From positions 40,143 to 98,896 of the forward strand of contig NZ_FCOQ01000006.1 of the NCBI RefSeq assembly GCF_900021165.1: a DNA stretch of 58,754 bases. The letters run 5' to 3'. Origin of the DNA: Paenibacillus phocaeensis. Its GTDB lineage: Bacteria; Bacillota; Bacilli; Paenibacillales; Paenibacillaceae. The first letter of the stretch is position 1. Each line of letters begins with the position of its first letter. Shown here piece by piece: positions 33,469-42,478 of this stretch. A program made the translations under genes and the position numbers. Under the pieces are notes generated by a model that was given only the letters and a program-made list of their open reading frames with translations, had not been told where the DNA came from and made no database searches.

Positions 33469-34500
33469 ATGCAACTTCAAACGATTTTCAACACCGAAGC
33501 GCCGAATAAATCGACGCGGATCATCGGCGGCGAATGCTCGGGTATCCTGAACTGGAACGACATCCGCATGCCGCATATGTATAAGCTGTACAAAGTGCTG
33601 CTGCTCAACCACTGGATCGCCGACGAGATCCCGATGGCCAAAGATGCGCAGCAATTCGCCCTGCTCGATCCGGAAGAACAGCGCACGTTCAAGATCAACA
33701 TCTCCTTGCTGGCGGTGCTCGACTCGATGCAAACGATGTTCGTCGGCGATGTGAAGCGTTACTTCACCGACTCCTCGCTGGAGGCGATTTCGGCGATCAT
33801 CGGGCAGCAGGAAGTGGTCCACAATCAATCGTATTCTTATGTACTCTCTTCGATCGTGTCCGAACAGGAGCAGAAAGAGATTTTCGAATATTGGAAACAT
33901 GATCCGGTGCTGCTGGACCGCAACAAGTTCATCTCCGACATCTATCAAAATTTCCGCAACGAACCGACGCCGCAGTCGTTTTTTGAGTCGCTAGTCGCTG
34001 ATCTTATTCTTGAAGGGATTTTCTTCTACAGCACGTTTGCGTTCTTCTATAACTTGGCGCGCGATCAGAAAATGATGGGCACCAGCCAAATGATTTCGTA
34101 CATCCAGCGGGATGAGAACCAGCATTGTTACTTCTTCGCCGAGGTGTTCAAGCAGTTGCTGATCGATTACCCGGAGCTGAACACGAAGGAAAACATCGAT
34201 TATGCCTACCGCACGATCGACCGGGCTGTGGAGCTGGAGACGAACTGGGCACACTACACGCTAAAAAATGTAAAAGGCATCGACTTGAACGAATTGTCCG
34301 ATTACATCAAGTACATCGCGAATAAACGATTGACGCTGATGGGACTGGACAAAGCGTACCAAGGCGTTGATATCAACTGCATGCCGTGGATCAAGCCGTT
34401 CTCCGATGAGGCGCTGAATGCGACGAAAACGGACTTTTTCGAGGCGAAATCCCGCAACTACGGCAAAGTTGGCGACGACAACGGGTTCGACGACCTGTAA
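33469..34500 (+). CDS. nrdB: Class Ia ribonucleotide reductase small subunit
   Basis: 343 residues. Diiron ligands are visible: Asp in VLDSMQT, Glu and His in QQEVVHNQSYSY (EVVH), Glu in LEGIFFYSTF, and Glu/His in RDENQH. The tyrosine in NQSYSY corresponds to the radical tyrosine of E. coli NrdB (Tyr122). The C-terminal tail ending DDNGFDDL should dock on NrdA. AAGGAGCG precedes the ATG. It is separated from nrdA by the hairpin array and may have independent mRNA levels or stability. Confidence 0.93.
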   Translation: MQLQTIFNTEAPNKSTRIIGGECSGILNWNDIRMPHMYKLYKVLLLNHWIADEIPMAKDAQQFALLDPEEQRTFKINISLLAVLDSMQTMFVGDVKRYFTDSSLEAISAIIGQQEVVHNQSYSYVLSSIVSEQEQKEIFEYWKHDPVLLDRNKFISDIYQNFRNEPTPQSFFESLVADLILEGIFFYSTFAFFYNLARDQKMMGTSQMISYIQRDENQHCYFFAEVFKQLLIDYPELNTKENIDYAYRTIDRAVELETNWAHYTLKNVKGIDLNELSDYIKYIANKRLTLMGLDKAYQGVDINCMPWIKPFSDEALNATKTDFFEAKSRNYGKVGDDNGFDDL

Positions 34501-34524
34501 GGACGACGCTGCTCTAGTAAGGAG

Positions 34525-34559
34525 GCTCTTTCGCTCTCAATGCGGAAGAGCATTTTTTT
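34525..34559 (+). terminator. Intrinsic terminator of nrdB
   Basis: GCTCTTTCGC and GCGGAAGAGC arms with a 7-base loop, followed by ATTTTTTT. Confidence 0.88.
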
Positions 34560-34665
34560 GCAAAAAAATTCGTCCCATTTAACTTCAGTTTAAAAAAACA
34601 GGATATGCTAAGATCATCTACCAAATTGGCCCAGCGCCTGAACGATTGGAAGGACGTTTGCATTT

Positions 34666-36684
34666 ATGGACTTGCTGATTACCGTTATTCTGCTCCTCAT
34701 TTGTCTTGTGGCTTCCAATATCATTAGCCACTATATCCCGCTCATCCCTACTGCGCTGACGCAAATCGCTCTCGGGATCCTCATTGCGCTGGCCTTCAAC
34801 GGGTTTTCGCTGGAACTGGAGACCGAGTGGTTCCTGCTGCTGTTCGTTGCGCCCCTGTTGTACAACGACGGCCGGTATTTCCCCCGCGATCAACTCTGGA
34901 ATATGCGCGGGGCGATTCTCGGGAACGCGATCATTCTGGTGGTCTTAACCACGCTGGGAGGCGGGTACCTCATTCATGCGGTGATCCCCGGTATTCCGCT
35001 GGTTGCGGCTTTTGCGTTGGCAGCGATCCTCTCCCCTACCGATCCGGTGGCCGTGAACGGGATTGCCAAGCGGATTCATCTCCCGGAGAAGGTGCTTAAT
35101 CTGGTCCGGGGCGAATCGTTGATCAACGATGCCTCGGGCTTGGTCGCTTTTAACTACGCGGTTGCTGCGGTTGTTACGGGTTATTTTTCGCTGCGGGAAG
35201 CCGTGTTCGATTTCTCTTACATGTTCGTAACCGGGGCCTTACTGGGGCTCGTGCTCAGCTTGATCATGACCTGGATCCGCTTCTCCTTGCTCAAACAAGG
35301 GATTAAGGATGCTACGCTGCATTCGCTGCTGCAGATTCTGACGCCGTTCCTGATCTTTATCATTACGGAGGATTTCCTCCATGCCTCCGGTGTAATTGCC
35401 GTTGTGGTGGGCGGTATCGTGCACTCGCTGCTGCGGGAGCGGACGGAGACGATGCTGGCGGAAGAACAGGTATTAACGGAAAATATCTGGTCCACCGTGC
35501 TGTTCATCCTGAACGGGATCGTTTTCCTGCTGCTTGGGTTGAACATCCCGTCGTCGATGCAGGCTACCGTGGATAACCCGAACATCAACAATGTGCTGGC
35601 GATCGGTTATGTGCTCGTCGTTGGGGTCGGGATTTTGGCGATTCGTTTCATCTGGTCGCATTTATTTGCGATTTATGAATACCGGAAGGCTAAAGGGGGC
35701 GAGGTTGACAAACCTACGGTAAAATCCAGCCTGCTGCTGACCCTGACCGGGGTACGCGGGGCGGTTACGATGGCCGGGGTCCTGTCGATTCCCTATGTGG
35801 TCGCCAGCGGCGGTCCGTTTCCGGAACGGTCGTTGATTTTGTTCTTGGCGGCAGGTGTCATCTTGTTTACTTTGATTGTGGCCACGATCTTTTTGCCGTT
35901 GCTTAGCAAGGGGGGCGTACCCGGCGTGGAGGCCGACGAGTTCCTCGATATGAATGAAGCCCGTACCCGCGTGCGGCGGGTGGCGCTGAACAAGATCAAA
36001 GAGGAGATGAACGAGGACAACAAGGCTGCGGCTTATCAGCTCATAGACGAGTATAGTCGGCTGCTTCATCCGGCCTTTGCTCAGGGGGGAGCGGGGCGTC
36101 TGGACCGACCGGTCATGTTGGGAAAAATCACCGAGCTGCACCGGTCCGCACTGAAGGTGGAGCGCAGCTATATTCAGCAGGTGATGTCGGACGGAGGCAT
36201 GGACAAAGACATGTTCGAGGCCTTCGAGAAAGCCCTGGAACATCGGGAAGAGAAGCTGTCGCAAAGCGGCCGTGCCCGCTTCTTCTTTCTGGTCAGCAGT
36301 GCGGTACGGGATTTCCAGCGCGCCAAACGCAAATCCAAGGGATATGCCATGAAGGCCGAAGGAAGAACCATCCAAATTCAAGCGCTGCAAGCTGCACTTG
36401 AACACTTGCAAGGGCTGAAGAAAGGGAACGAATCGGACAACCTGGTCCAATTTGTCATCCTGGATTACAAGCGTGTGATCGCTCGATTGAAAGGCAACGA
36501 GGATCCATTCAATGAGAAAACGGAAGCGCAGAAGGAAGAACTGCGGCTGCTGGTAATGGACGCCGAACGCGCAGAGATCAGCCGCATGTTCGAAAACGGC
36601 GACATTAGCCGGGAACAAGCCCGGGAGCTGCGCCGAACGATCAACCAGATCGAAAGCCTCACCCTCTACGAGCACGAGGAGTAG
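34666..36684 (+). CDS. CPA1 family Na+/H+ antiporter (NhaP-type)
   Basis: 672 residues. The first about 420 form 11-13 membrane helices with the CPA1 motifs LSPTDPVAV (about 122-130) and GESLINDASGLVAF (about 147-160), the latter including the ion-binding Asn-Asp. The C-terminal about 250 residues are a charged helical cytoplasmic domain. It exchanges internal Na+ (or K+) for protons and supports pH and salt homeostasis. It is a single gene closed by a perfect terminator. GGAAGGACG lies before the ATG. Confidence 0.9.
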   Translation: MDLLITVILLLICLVASNIISHYIPLIPTALTQIALGILIALAFNGFSLELETEWFLLLFVAPLLYNDGRYFPRDQLWNMRGAILGNAIILVVLTTLGGGYLIHAVIPGIPLVAAFALAAILSPTDPVAVNGIAKRIHLPEKVLNLVRGESLINDASGLVAFNYAVAAVVTGYFSLREAVFDFSYMFVTGALLGLVLSLIMTWIRFSLLKQGIKDATLHSLLQILTPFLIFIITEDFLHASGVIAVVVGGIVHSLLRERTETMLAEEQVLTENIWSTVLFILNGIVFLLLGLNIPSSMQATVDNPNINNVLAIGYVLVVGVGILAIRFIWSHLFAIYEYRKAKGGEVDKPTVKSSLLLTLTGVRGAVTMAGVLSIPYVVASGGPFPERSLILFLAAGVILFTLIVATIFLPLLSKGGVPGVEADEFLDMNEARTRVRRVALNKIKEEMNEDNKAAAYQLIDEYSRLLHPAFAQGGAGRLDRPVMLGKITELHRSALKVERSYIQQVMSDGGMDKDMFEAFEKALEHREEKLSQSGRARFFFLVSSAVRDFQRAKRKSKGYAMKAEGRTIQIQALQAALEHLQGLKKGNESDNLVQFVILDYKRVIARLKGNEDPFNEKTEAQKEELRLLVMDAERAEISRMFENGDISREQARELRRTINQIESLTLYEHEE

Positions 36685-36693
36685 AGCAAGTGC

Positions 36694-36737
36694 AAAAGGC
36701 GGACCCGCCTCCCGAAACGGATGCGGGTCCGCCTTTT
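36694..36737. terminator. Bidirectional intrinsic terminator
   Basis: AAAAGGCGGACCCGC and GCGGGTCCGCCTTTT form a perfect 15-bp stem including A/T tracts, right after the antiporter stop. Confidence 0.9.
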
Positions 36738-36820
36738 GGGCGTAAGGGCGGGGGCGAAGCGGGAGTGCGGGGTACGGGGTACGGGGGGAGTACTGCGGGG
36801 CCTCGCGGGCTTGGCCCCCG

Positions 36821-38240
36821 CGAGCGTAACGGAACGTAGCGCGCTTATGGGGGCGTATAGCGGACGCCTTCCCAATCTAACGGAACTGAGGGACGCTATT
36901 GGGGCGACTGGGCCTGGATTCAGGCCCAAAACCGCCAAATAGCGTCTTTCCGTTCCGTTAGATCGGGAGTCCGGCGTTTTTCGCCCAAATAAGGTCTGCT
37001 CGTTCCGTTTCGCGAGCCGCGCGGCGGTGGCGCATCCAACGCGCTTGGGCGGAGCCCCCGCGAGCGTAACGGAACGTAGCGCGCTTATTGGGGCGTATAG
37101 CGGACGCCTTCCCAATCTAACGGAACTGAGGGACGCTATTGGGGCGACTGGGCCTGGATTCAGGCCCAAAACCGCCAAATAGCGTCTTTCCGTTCCGTTA
37201 GATCGGGAGTCCGGCGTTTTCCGCCCCAATAAGGTCTGCTCGTTCCGTTTCGCGAGCCGCGCGGCGGCGGCGCATCCAACGCGCTTGGGCGGAGCCCCCG
37301 CGAGCGTAACGGAACGTAGCGCGCTTATTGGGGCGTATAGCGGACGCCTTCCCAATCTAACGGAACTGGGGGACGCTATTGGGGCGGGTGGGCCTGGAAT
37401 CAGGCCCAAAACCGCCAAATAGCGTCTTTCCGCTCCGTTAGATCGGGAGTCCGGCGTTTTTCGCCCAAATAAGGTCTGCTCGTTCCGTTTCGCGAGCCGC
37501 GCGGCGGCGGCCCCCCGCGGGGCTTGGCTCCCGCGAGCGTAACGGAACGTAGCGCACTTATGGGGCGTATAGCGGACACCTTCCCAATCTAACGGAACTG
37601 AGGGACGCTATTGGGGCAGGTTGGCCTGGAATCAGGCCCAAAACCGCCAAATAGCGTCTTTCCGTTCCGTTAGATCAGGAGTCCGGCGTTTTCCGCCCCA
37701 ATAAGGTCTGCTCGTTCCGTTACGTGAGCCGCGCGGCGGCGGCCCCCCGCGGGGCTTGGCTCCCGCGAGCGTAACGGAACATAGCGCGCTTATTGGGGCG
37801 CATAGCGGACGCCTTCCCAATCTAACGGAACTGAGGGACGCTATTGGGGCGACTGGGCCTGGATTCAGGCCCAAAACCGCCAAATAGCGTCTTTCCGTTC
37901 CGTTAGTTCGGGAGTCCGGCGTTTTTCGCCCCAATAAGGTCTGCTCGTTCCGTTACGTGAGCCGCGCGGCGGTGCAGCCCCGCGGGGCTTGGCCCCCGCG
38001 AGCGTAACGGAACGTAGCGCACTTATGGGGCGTATAGCGGACGCCTTCCCAATCTAACGGAACTGGGGGACGCTATTGGGGCTACTGGGCCTGGATTCAG
38101 GCCCAAAACTGCTAAATAGCGTCTTTCCGTTCCGTTAGTTCGGGAGTCCGGCGTTTTTCGCCCCAATAAGGTCTGCTCGTTCCGTTACGTGAGCCGCGCG
38201 GCGGTGCAGCCCCGCGGGGCGGAGCCCCCGCGAGCGTAAC
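36821..38240. repeat. Sixfold tandem array of the TAACGGAAC mirrored element
   Basis: Six consecutive units begin with CGAGCGTAACGGAAC at 36821, 37061, 37301, 37534, 37766 and 37999, with a truncated seventh start at 38231; periods are 240, 240, 233, 232, 233 and 232 bp. Each unit contains direct TAACGGAAC boxes 51 bp apart and inverted GTTCCGTT(A/T) boxes about 50 bp apart, making a long imperfect palindrome, plus a GC-rich linker. Units are over 90% alike by eye. Minus-strand open frames through it reflect the repeat and not genes. The array fills the gap between two convergent genes. Confidence 0.9.
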
Positions 38241-38274
38241 GGAACGTGAGCGCTCCCGCCAGGGCTCATCAGGA

Positions 38275-39033
38275 TCACCCTCGCCGCGCGAGGATCATAA
38301 ACCGATGCTCCCGGCTGGACACATATCCGGTTTGCTCCAATTGGTCCTGCAACTCGCATAACTTCTCGAAACAACGTTCCACGGAGAAACCGGCAAATTC
38401 CCATTCGATGATTTTGGCATAATAAACGAGCGCGCCGATCTCCCTAAACCTCACCTCGGGAAAAAACTCCTGCTGCACTTCGACGGTGTACCCCGCTTCG
38501 GTCAAATCGCGAACCGTGTGGGCCAAATCGAAATTAGCCGGCGTCTCCATCGCTCCCTCGCCGAGCAAATACCGCGACAGCTCCCGGTTATTCTGACCTC
38601 CGACCTGTTGGGTAATAAACACCCCGCCCGGTTTTAGAATCCGGTAGACCTCCCTGGCCGAAAACGATTCATGGCGATTAATGACCAGATCGAAAAATTC
38701 ATCTTGATACGGCAGCCGGTCATCCTCCTCCACCTTAGCGACTTCAATTCCATACGCAGGCAGCTTGGCCTGGCACAGCTCATAGTTGGGTTGATAAGCT
38801 TCCGTCGCATAGGTGCGGCCCGGCGGAGGGGACAAGGACAACAGAAACTCGCCTCCGCCGGTTCCCATATCGAGCATGACCGTCTCTTGATGCAGGTGCT
38901 GCTGGACCATGGCCCTATAATCCCAAGGCAGTTCCTCTTCCTCCAGCCGTCCGTTCAGTGCGGAAAAGTCCCAGCCTTGAAAACCCTTGGCTTCCTCCGC
39001 TTCCCACAACTTCTTCAGTTCACTTCGTTCCAA
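38275..39033 (-). CDS. SAM-dependent methyltransferase (class I)
   Basis: About 252 residues. The SAM-binding motif I is VMLDMGTGGGEFLLSL (about 52-67), followed by FFDLVINRHESFS (motif post-III region) and RILKPGGVFITQQVGG, typical of the UbiE/Methyltransf_11 group. Similar proteins in Bacillus are unassigned; the substrate is unknown. I prefer the TTG at 39033 because GGGGAGAG precedes it; a TTG at 39069 would overlap the upstream gene by 17 bp and has no proper ribosome binding site. It follows the TIGR01777 gene by 19 bp, so the two form an operon. Confidence 0.8.
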   Translation of the reverse strand: MERSELKKLWEAEEAKGFQGWDFSALNGRLEEEELPWDYRAMVQQHLHQETVMLDMGTGGGEFLLSLSPPPGRTYATEAYQPNYELCQAKLPAYGIEVAKVEEDDRLPYQDEFFDLVINRHESFSAREVYRILKPGGVFITQQVGGQNNRELSRYLLGEGAMETPANFDLAHTVRDLTEAGYTVEVQQEFFPEVRFREIGALVYYAKIIEWEFAGFSVERCFEKLCELQDQLEQTGYVSSREHRFMILARRG

Positions 39034-39052
39034 TCCAACCACTCTCCCCGTC

Positions 39053-39940
39053 CTAGTTCCGCGCGACAATTTCCTGCAACGCCTTCTCCAGCGTATCGTA
39101 ATGGAAGGAGAAGCCCGCCTGCTGCAGCCTTTCCGGCAAAACCCAGCGACTCTTCAGCACCAGCTCGGTTTCCGTGCGGATGAGGCGAGCGCCGAACTCC
39201 AGCATCCAGCGCGGGGCAGGCAGTCCCATCGGAACGCCCATCGCCCGGCGCAGGCTGGCCATCAGCTCCCGATTCGTGACCGGGTTCGGAGCGGAAGCGT
39301 TAAATACGCCGTCCAGCTCGGGACGTTCCTGCAGAAACCTGACGATGCGGAACAGGTCCTCCATGTGAATCCAACTAAACTGCTGACGCCCGGACCCTTG
39401 GGCCCCACCCAGCCCGAAGCGGACCAGGTTGCGCAAGGGGCCCATCACTCCGCCGTGATCCAACACGATGGCGATGCGCAGTGCAATTTGCCGCGTAGCT
39501 GGGAGTTCAAAAGAAAAGAACGCTTCCTCCCACGCTTTGGCAACGTCAACCGAAAAACCCGTGCCGATCTCCCCGCGCTCCTCCGTCATCGGGCGGTCCT
39601 CCGCATGCCGGTAAATCGTCGCCGTACTGGAGTTGATCCATAACGCCGGCGGGCGCTGGCAGGCGAGGAGGTTTTCCCCAAGCAAGCGCGTCGTCTCCGT
39701 CCGGGAATCCAGGATGAGTCGTCGGTTCTCCGGGGTGTAGCGGCAATTCACAGATCGGCCTGCCAGATTGATCAGCAGGTCCGCCCCTTCCAACGCCTCC
39801 ACGATGGCGTTCTGATCCTCCCAAGGGATATGGGGAGCTTGTCTGGAAATGACCTTAACCTCAGCTCCCTGTTCCTTAAACCGCCGCGCAAACGCCTGTC
39901 CGACAAACCCCGTACCTCCTGCCAATACGACCTTCGACAT
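39053..39940 (-). CDS. TIGR01777 family NAD(P)-binding epimerase-like protein
   Basis: 295 residues. The Rossmann motif GGTGFVG is at 8-14; LINLAGRSVNCRYTPENR (about 56-73) is characteristic of TIGR01777 (YfcH/SDR39U1-like) proteins, and the C-terminal DUF1731 region includes LKSRWVLPERLQQAGF. These are atypical SDR proteins of unknown substrate, sometimes called cell division inhibitor SulA by old annotation. The promoter region (TATAAT on the minus strand near 39974) is divergent from the ABM gene. It is followed by a methyltransferase gene in the same operon. Confidence 0.88.
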   Translation of the reverse strand: MSKVVLAGGTGFVGQAFARRFKEQGAEVKVISRQAPHIPWEDQNAIVEALEGADLLINLAGRSVNCRYTPENRRLILDSRTETTRLLGENLLACQRPPALWINSSTATIYRHAEDRPMTEERGEIGTGFSVDVAKAWEEAFFSFELPATRQIALRIAIVLDHGGVMGPLRNLVRFGLGGAQGSGRQQFSWIHMEDLFRIVRFLQERPELDGVFNASAPNPVTNRELMASLRRAMGVPMGLPAPRWMLEFGARLIRTETELVLKSRWVLPERLQQAGFSFHYDTLEKALQEIVARN

Positions 39941-40108
39941 GTGATCCGCTCCTTCGCTTTGACATTTTGTTCATTATACCATGGGCGGAAGGGTGATTTT
40001 TTCCAAACTCGAGGGTTCCAAAATCGGGAGTTGTGTGAAGGACGAAGTTAGGCGATAATGCTCCTAAGTTGAGTTGAAGCTTCTGATGCACAAATGAGGA
40101 GGATGAAC

Positions 40109-40415
40109 GTGGACAAATTCGGCATGTACGCCAAATTCACGACAAAACCCGGAGCGCGCGACCAGTTGGTTGACATTTTGCTGGAAGCAGCCGCGGGGGC
40201 CGGAGCTGTACCGGACTGCGAGCTGTATGTAGTCAACGTCTCGGAGACGGAGCCCGATACCGTGTGGGTCACAGAGGTATGGAGCAGCGCGGAAGCTCAT
40301 GCCGCCTCGCTGCAAGATGAAGCCACGCGGGCGATGATTCAACGCGCCATGCCGCTGATCGCCCGGCGTGGAGTCGATTCCGCTCCGCCCGGTTGGCGGA
40401 AAGGGCATCAAGTAG
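40109..40415 (+). pseudogene. ABM-family monooxygenase, frameshifted near the C-terminus
   Basis: A GTG start with GAGGAGG at six-base spacing opens a protein beginning DKFGMYAKFTTKPGARDQ, the antibiotic biosynthesis monooxygenase (ABM) fold of about 100 residues. The frame is normal through IQRAMPLIA, then leaves the family pattern. Removing one C from the CCC at about 40362-40364 restores GVESIPLRPVGGKGIK followed by TAG at 40413, the expected end for this family. As written, the frame instead runs to 41008 through a repeat element and antisense to the neighbouring gene. Either a true frameshift mutation or a sequencing error explains it. ABM proteins are small heme- or quinone-related oxygenases; substrate unknown. 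Confidence 0.75.
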
Positions 40416-40483
40416 GCCGCTCCCGGCCTTCCTGCTTCCTGCTTTCCGCTTTGCGGAGGGAGTCGATGGCAGCGGCTCGCACG

Positions 40484-40665
40484 AAATGCAAAAGTGCAGC
40501 TCGTTTCCGCCATTTCGCGCCAATTCGGGCGGTCAAATGTAAAAGTGCAGGCGATTTCCGGCAAATCGCCGACTCTCTCGGATTCGTCCCCGAATCAAAT
40601 GCACTTTTGCACTTCGTCCGCTTTGGAAGCGAAATTTGCGGAAAATCAGCTGCACTTTTGCAGTT
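40484..40665. repeat. Mirrored four-box element, AAAAGTGCA family
   Basis: Direct boxes AAAAGTGCAG at 40490 and 40541 (51 bp apart) are followed by inverted boxes TGCACTTTT at 40600 and 40651 (51 bp apart). The two arms also match between boxes (TTTCCGC, ATTTCGC, CCAA in the same order), so the whole is an imperfect palindrome of about 180 bp. It fills the gap 40416-40720. Confidence 0.78.
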
Positions 40666-40720
40666 GGCTTGTGGCCCTGGCGGGGAAAGACCAGCCCTGA
40701 GCCCTGAGCCCAGAACCGCA

Positions 40721-40760
40721 AAAAGCCCTGTTCCCACCCTACCATCGGAACAGGGCTTTT
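40721..40760. terminator. Bidirectional intrinsic terminator
   Basis: AAAAGCCCTGTTCC and GGAACAGGGCTTTT are perfect 14-base arms around a 12-base loop, placed between the convergent ABM and QorB-like genes. Confidence 0.9.
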
Positions 40761-40766
40761 CGCGGT

Positions 40767-41633
40767 TTATGCTTGCAGTTCTTTCACGATGCTGCGGACT
40801 GCGTCAACGAGCGGCGTGGCCGGCCGGCCCAGCAGCGCTTCCAGGTCGCCGCTCGGAACGTCCAGCGCGCCTTCGCGGATCGAGCGCTGGATGGACACGA
40901 GGAACGGCACCACCGGTTCCGGTACGCCCGCACCGCGCATCGCTTCAGTGTATCCAGCATCGTCGACGTGCTGTACGAGCACCTCGCGGCCCAAGGCCTC
41001 GCCGATGATCCGGGCCAGCTCGGCATGCGTAATCGGCGTGCCTGACAGCTCATAGGCCTTGTTCTCATGGCCGTTGCCAGTCAACACTGCCGCTGCGGCT
41101 TGCGCATAGTCCTCGCGCGTGGCCCAGCCGACCTTGCCCTCTCCGGCGGACGTCACGAGCGGCGCGCCAGCCAGAATTCCCTGGATCGTGCCGGTCTCAT
41201 TCTCGATGTACCAGTTGTTGCGCAGGAACACATAAGGAATTCCCGTCTTCGCGATCGCTTCCTCGGTCGCTTTATGAACGGGCGCCAGCTCCAGCGAATT
41301 ATCCGTAGCGTTCACCACGCTCGTATAAGCGATGAGTTGAACCCCTGCCCGCTGCGCTGCCGCAACGGCCGCCAAATGCTGGCGGACCCGCGCATCGTTA
41401 TCGCCTTGCGTCGATACGATCAAGAGCCGTTCCACCCCGGCAAAAGCCGTATCCAACGAAGCGGGATCCTCGAAGTCCCCCCGCCGCACGTCCACGCCCC
41501 GGGCGCGGAGCGCGCTGGCTTTCTCCGGATCGCGCACGCTAACCGCCAACTGCTCGGTCGGCACCTTTGCGAGCAGCGCGTCCACCACCTTGGCCCCGAG
41601 CTGACCCGTTGCCCCTGTCACTAAAATCTTCAT
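40767..41633 (-). CDS. QorB-like NAD(P)H:quinone oxidoreductase (atypical SDR, NmrA-like)
   Basis: 288 residues. The nucleotide-binding motif GATGQLG is at 7-13; the pattern SVRDPEKASALRARGVDVRR and LIVSTQGDND matches the QOR2/NmrA-like subgroup that includes E. coli QorB (YtfG). The C-terminal ALLGRPATPLVDAVRS is also typical. These enzymes reduce quinones with NADPH and are induced by electrophile stress. The perfect-arm dyad over the promoter suggests control by an HxlR-type repressor such as QorR/YodB. The terminator at its end is shared with the convergent ABM gene. Confidence 0.85.
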   Translation of the reverse strand: MKILVTGATGQLGAKVVDALLAKVPTEQLAVSVRDPEKASALRARGVDVRRGDFEDPASLDTAFAGVERLLIVSTQGDNDARVRQHLAAVAAAQRAGVQLIAYTSVVNATDNSLELAPVHKATEEAIAKTGIPYVFLRNNWYIENETGTIQGILAGAPLVTSAGEGKVGWATREDYAQAAAAVLTGNGHENKAYELSGTPITHAELARIIGEALGREVLVQHVDDAGYTEAMRGAGVPEPVVPFLVSIQRSIREGALDVPSGDLEALLGRPATPLVDAVRSIVKELQA

Positions 41634-41680
41634 CCTGGAATCCTCCTTATCAAATAAGTTGCCATAAAGTCACCATTCAC

Positions 41681-41701
41681 TTGTAACCATTATAGTTACA
41701 A
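41681..41701 (-). promoter_or_regulatory. Repressor-type operator over the -10 of the QorB-like gene
   Basis: TTGTAAC and GTTACAA are perfect 7-bp arms around CATTATA. On the minus strand the centre and flank contain TATAAT, the probable -10, about 55 bp upstream of the start codon. Binding would block RNA polymerase. HxlR/MarR-type regulators of quinone stress genes bind such dyads. Confidence 0.5.
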
Positions 41702-41713
41702 CGATATAGGAAG

Positions 41714-42478
41714 TCAATTCTCTTCGCGCAGCAGTTCCCTTAGCATTCCCTCTCGATGATTGACGAACTCCTTCATGATTATGTAGTGATCGGTCTCTTC
41801 CAGCGTGGTCTTCTTGATCCCGTCCGGCGTAAGCTGATACATAAGGCTGTCCGGATACGCCATCAGGATCGGCGAGTGCGTGGAGATAATGAACTGGGAG
41901 TGCCGTCCGACCAACTCGTGAATCCGCGCCAGCATCGCCATCTGCCGATACGGAGACAACGCCGCCTCCGGTTCGTCCAAGATGTACAGGCCGCGCCCGC
42001 TGAAGCGGTTCATAAATGCGGCGAAAAACGATTCCCCATGCGACATCGTATGCAGCGATTTCCCCCCGTAGGAGTCGACGATGCGAGGCTGGGACACCCC
42101 CGCTTGATTTTCCCGATCCAACTTATCGATCTCCGTCGCCAGGTTATAATAACTCTCCGCCCGGAAAAAGAACCCGTCCCGCGGCCGTATCGGCCCCCGC
42201 ACGGTGCGCAGATAGCGATGCAGCTCGGAGTGGGTCTCAGCCGTCGCGAAGCTGAAATTCATTGTGCCGCCTTCCGGGTTGAACCCCAGGGCGACGGCGA
42301 TGCCCTCCAGGAGCGTGGATTTGCCCATGCCGTTTTCGCCGACGATGTAGGTAACCTTCGGATGGAAGTCCAGTCGTTCCAGCGACGAGACCGCCGGCAG
42401 ATGGAAGGGATATTCGGCAAACGTCGGCACCTCCTGCCGCTGCAGCGTGATTCCCCGCAAATAGGCACTTAACTCCAT
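41714..42478 (-). CDS. AAA family ATPase (SMC/ABC-like, COG3910 type)
   Basis: 254 residues. Walker A is VGENGMGKSTLLEG (about 45-58), the ABC-like signature is MSHGES (about 145-150), Walker B is GLYILDEPEAALSP (about 163-176) and the switch is IISTHSP. The lid and coiled-coil region is short. Stand-alone proteins of this type are widespread and uncharacterised; some act with DNA-repair or toxin-like partners, but no partner is adjacent. The start overlaps the ABC exporter stop by one base, so it is the third gene of the exporter operon, perhaps only by co-transcription. Confidence 0.82.
   Translation of the reverse strand: MELSAYLRGITLQRQEVPTFAEYPFHLPAVSSLERLDFHPKVTYIVGENGMGKSTLLEGIAVALGFNPEGGTMNFSFATAETHSELHRYLRTVRGPIRPRDGFFFRAESYYNLATEIDKLDRENQAGVSQPRIVDSYGGKSLHTMSHGESFFAAFMNRFSGRGLYILDEPEAALSPYRQMAMLARIHELVGRHSQFIISTHSPILMAYPDSLMYQLTPDGIKKTTLEETDHYIIMKEFVNHREGMLRELLREEN

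Noticed and set aside
36821..38240. CRISPR array or repeat-protein gene
   Set aside because: Units of 232-240 bp are repeated over their whole length, open frames on the minus strand are by-products of the repeat, and no start signals exist.
40416..41008. Extended 304-residue version of the ABM protein
   Set aside because: The added part translates a palindromic repeat, a terminator and the antisense of the next gene; a one-base frameshift explains it better.
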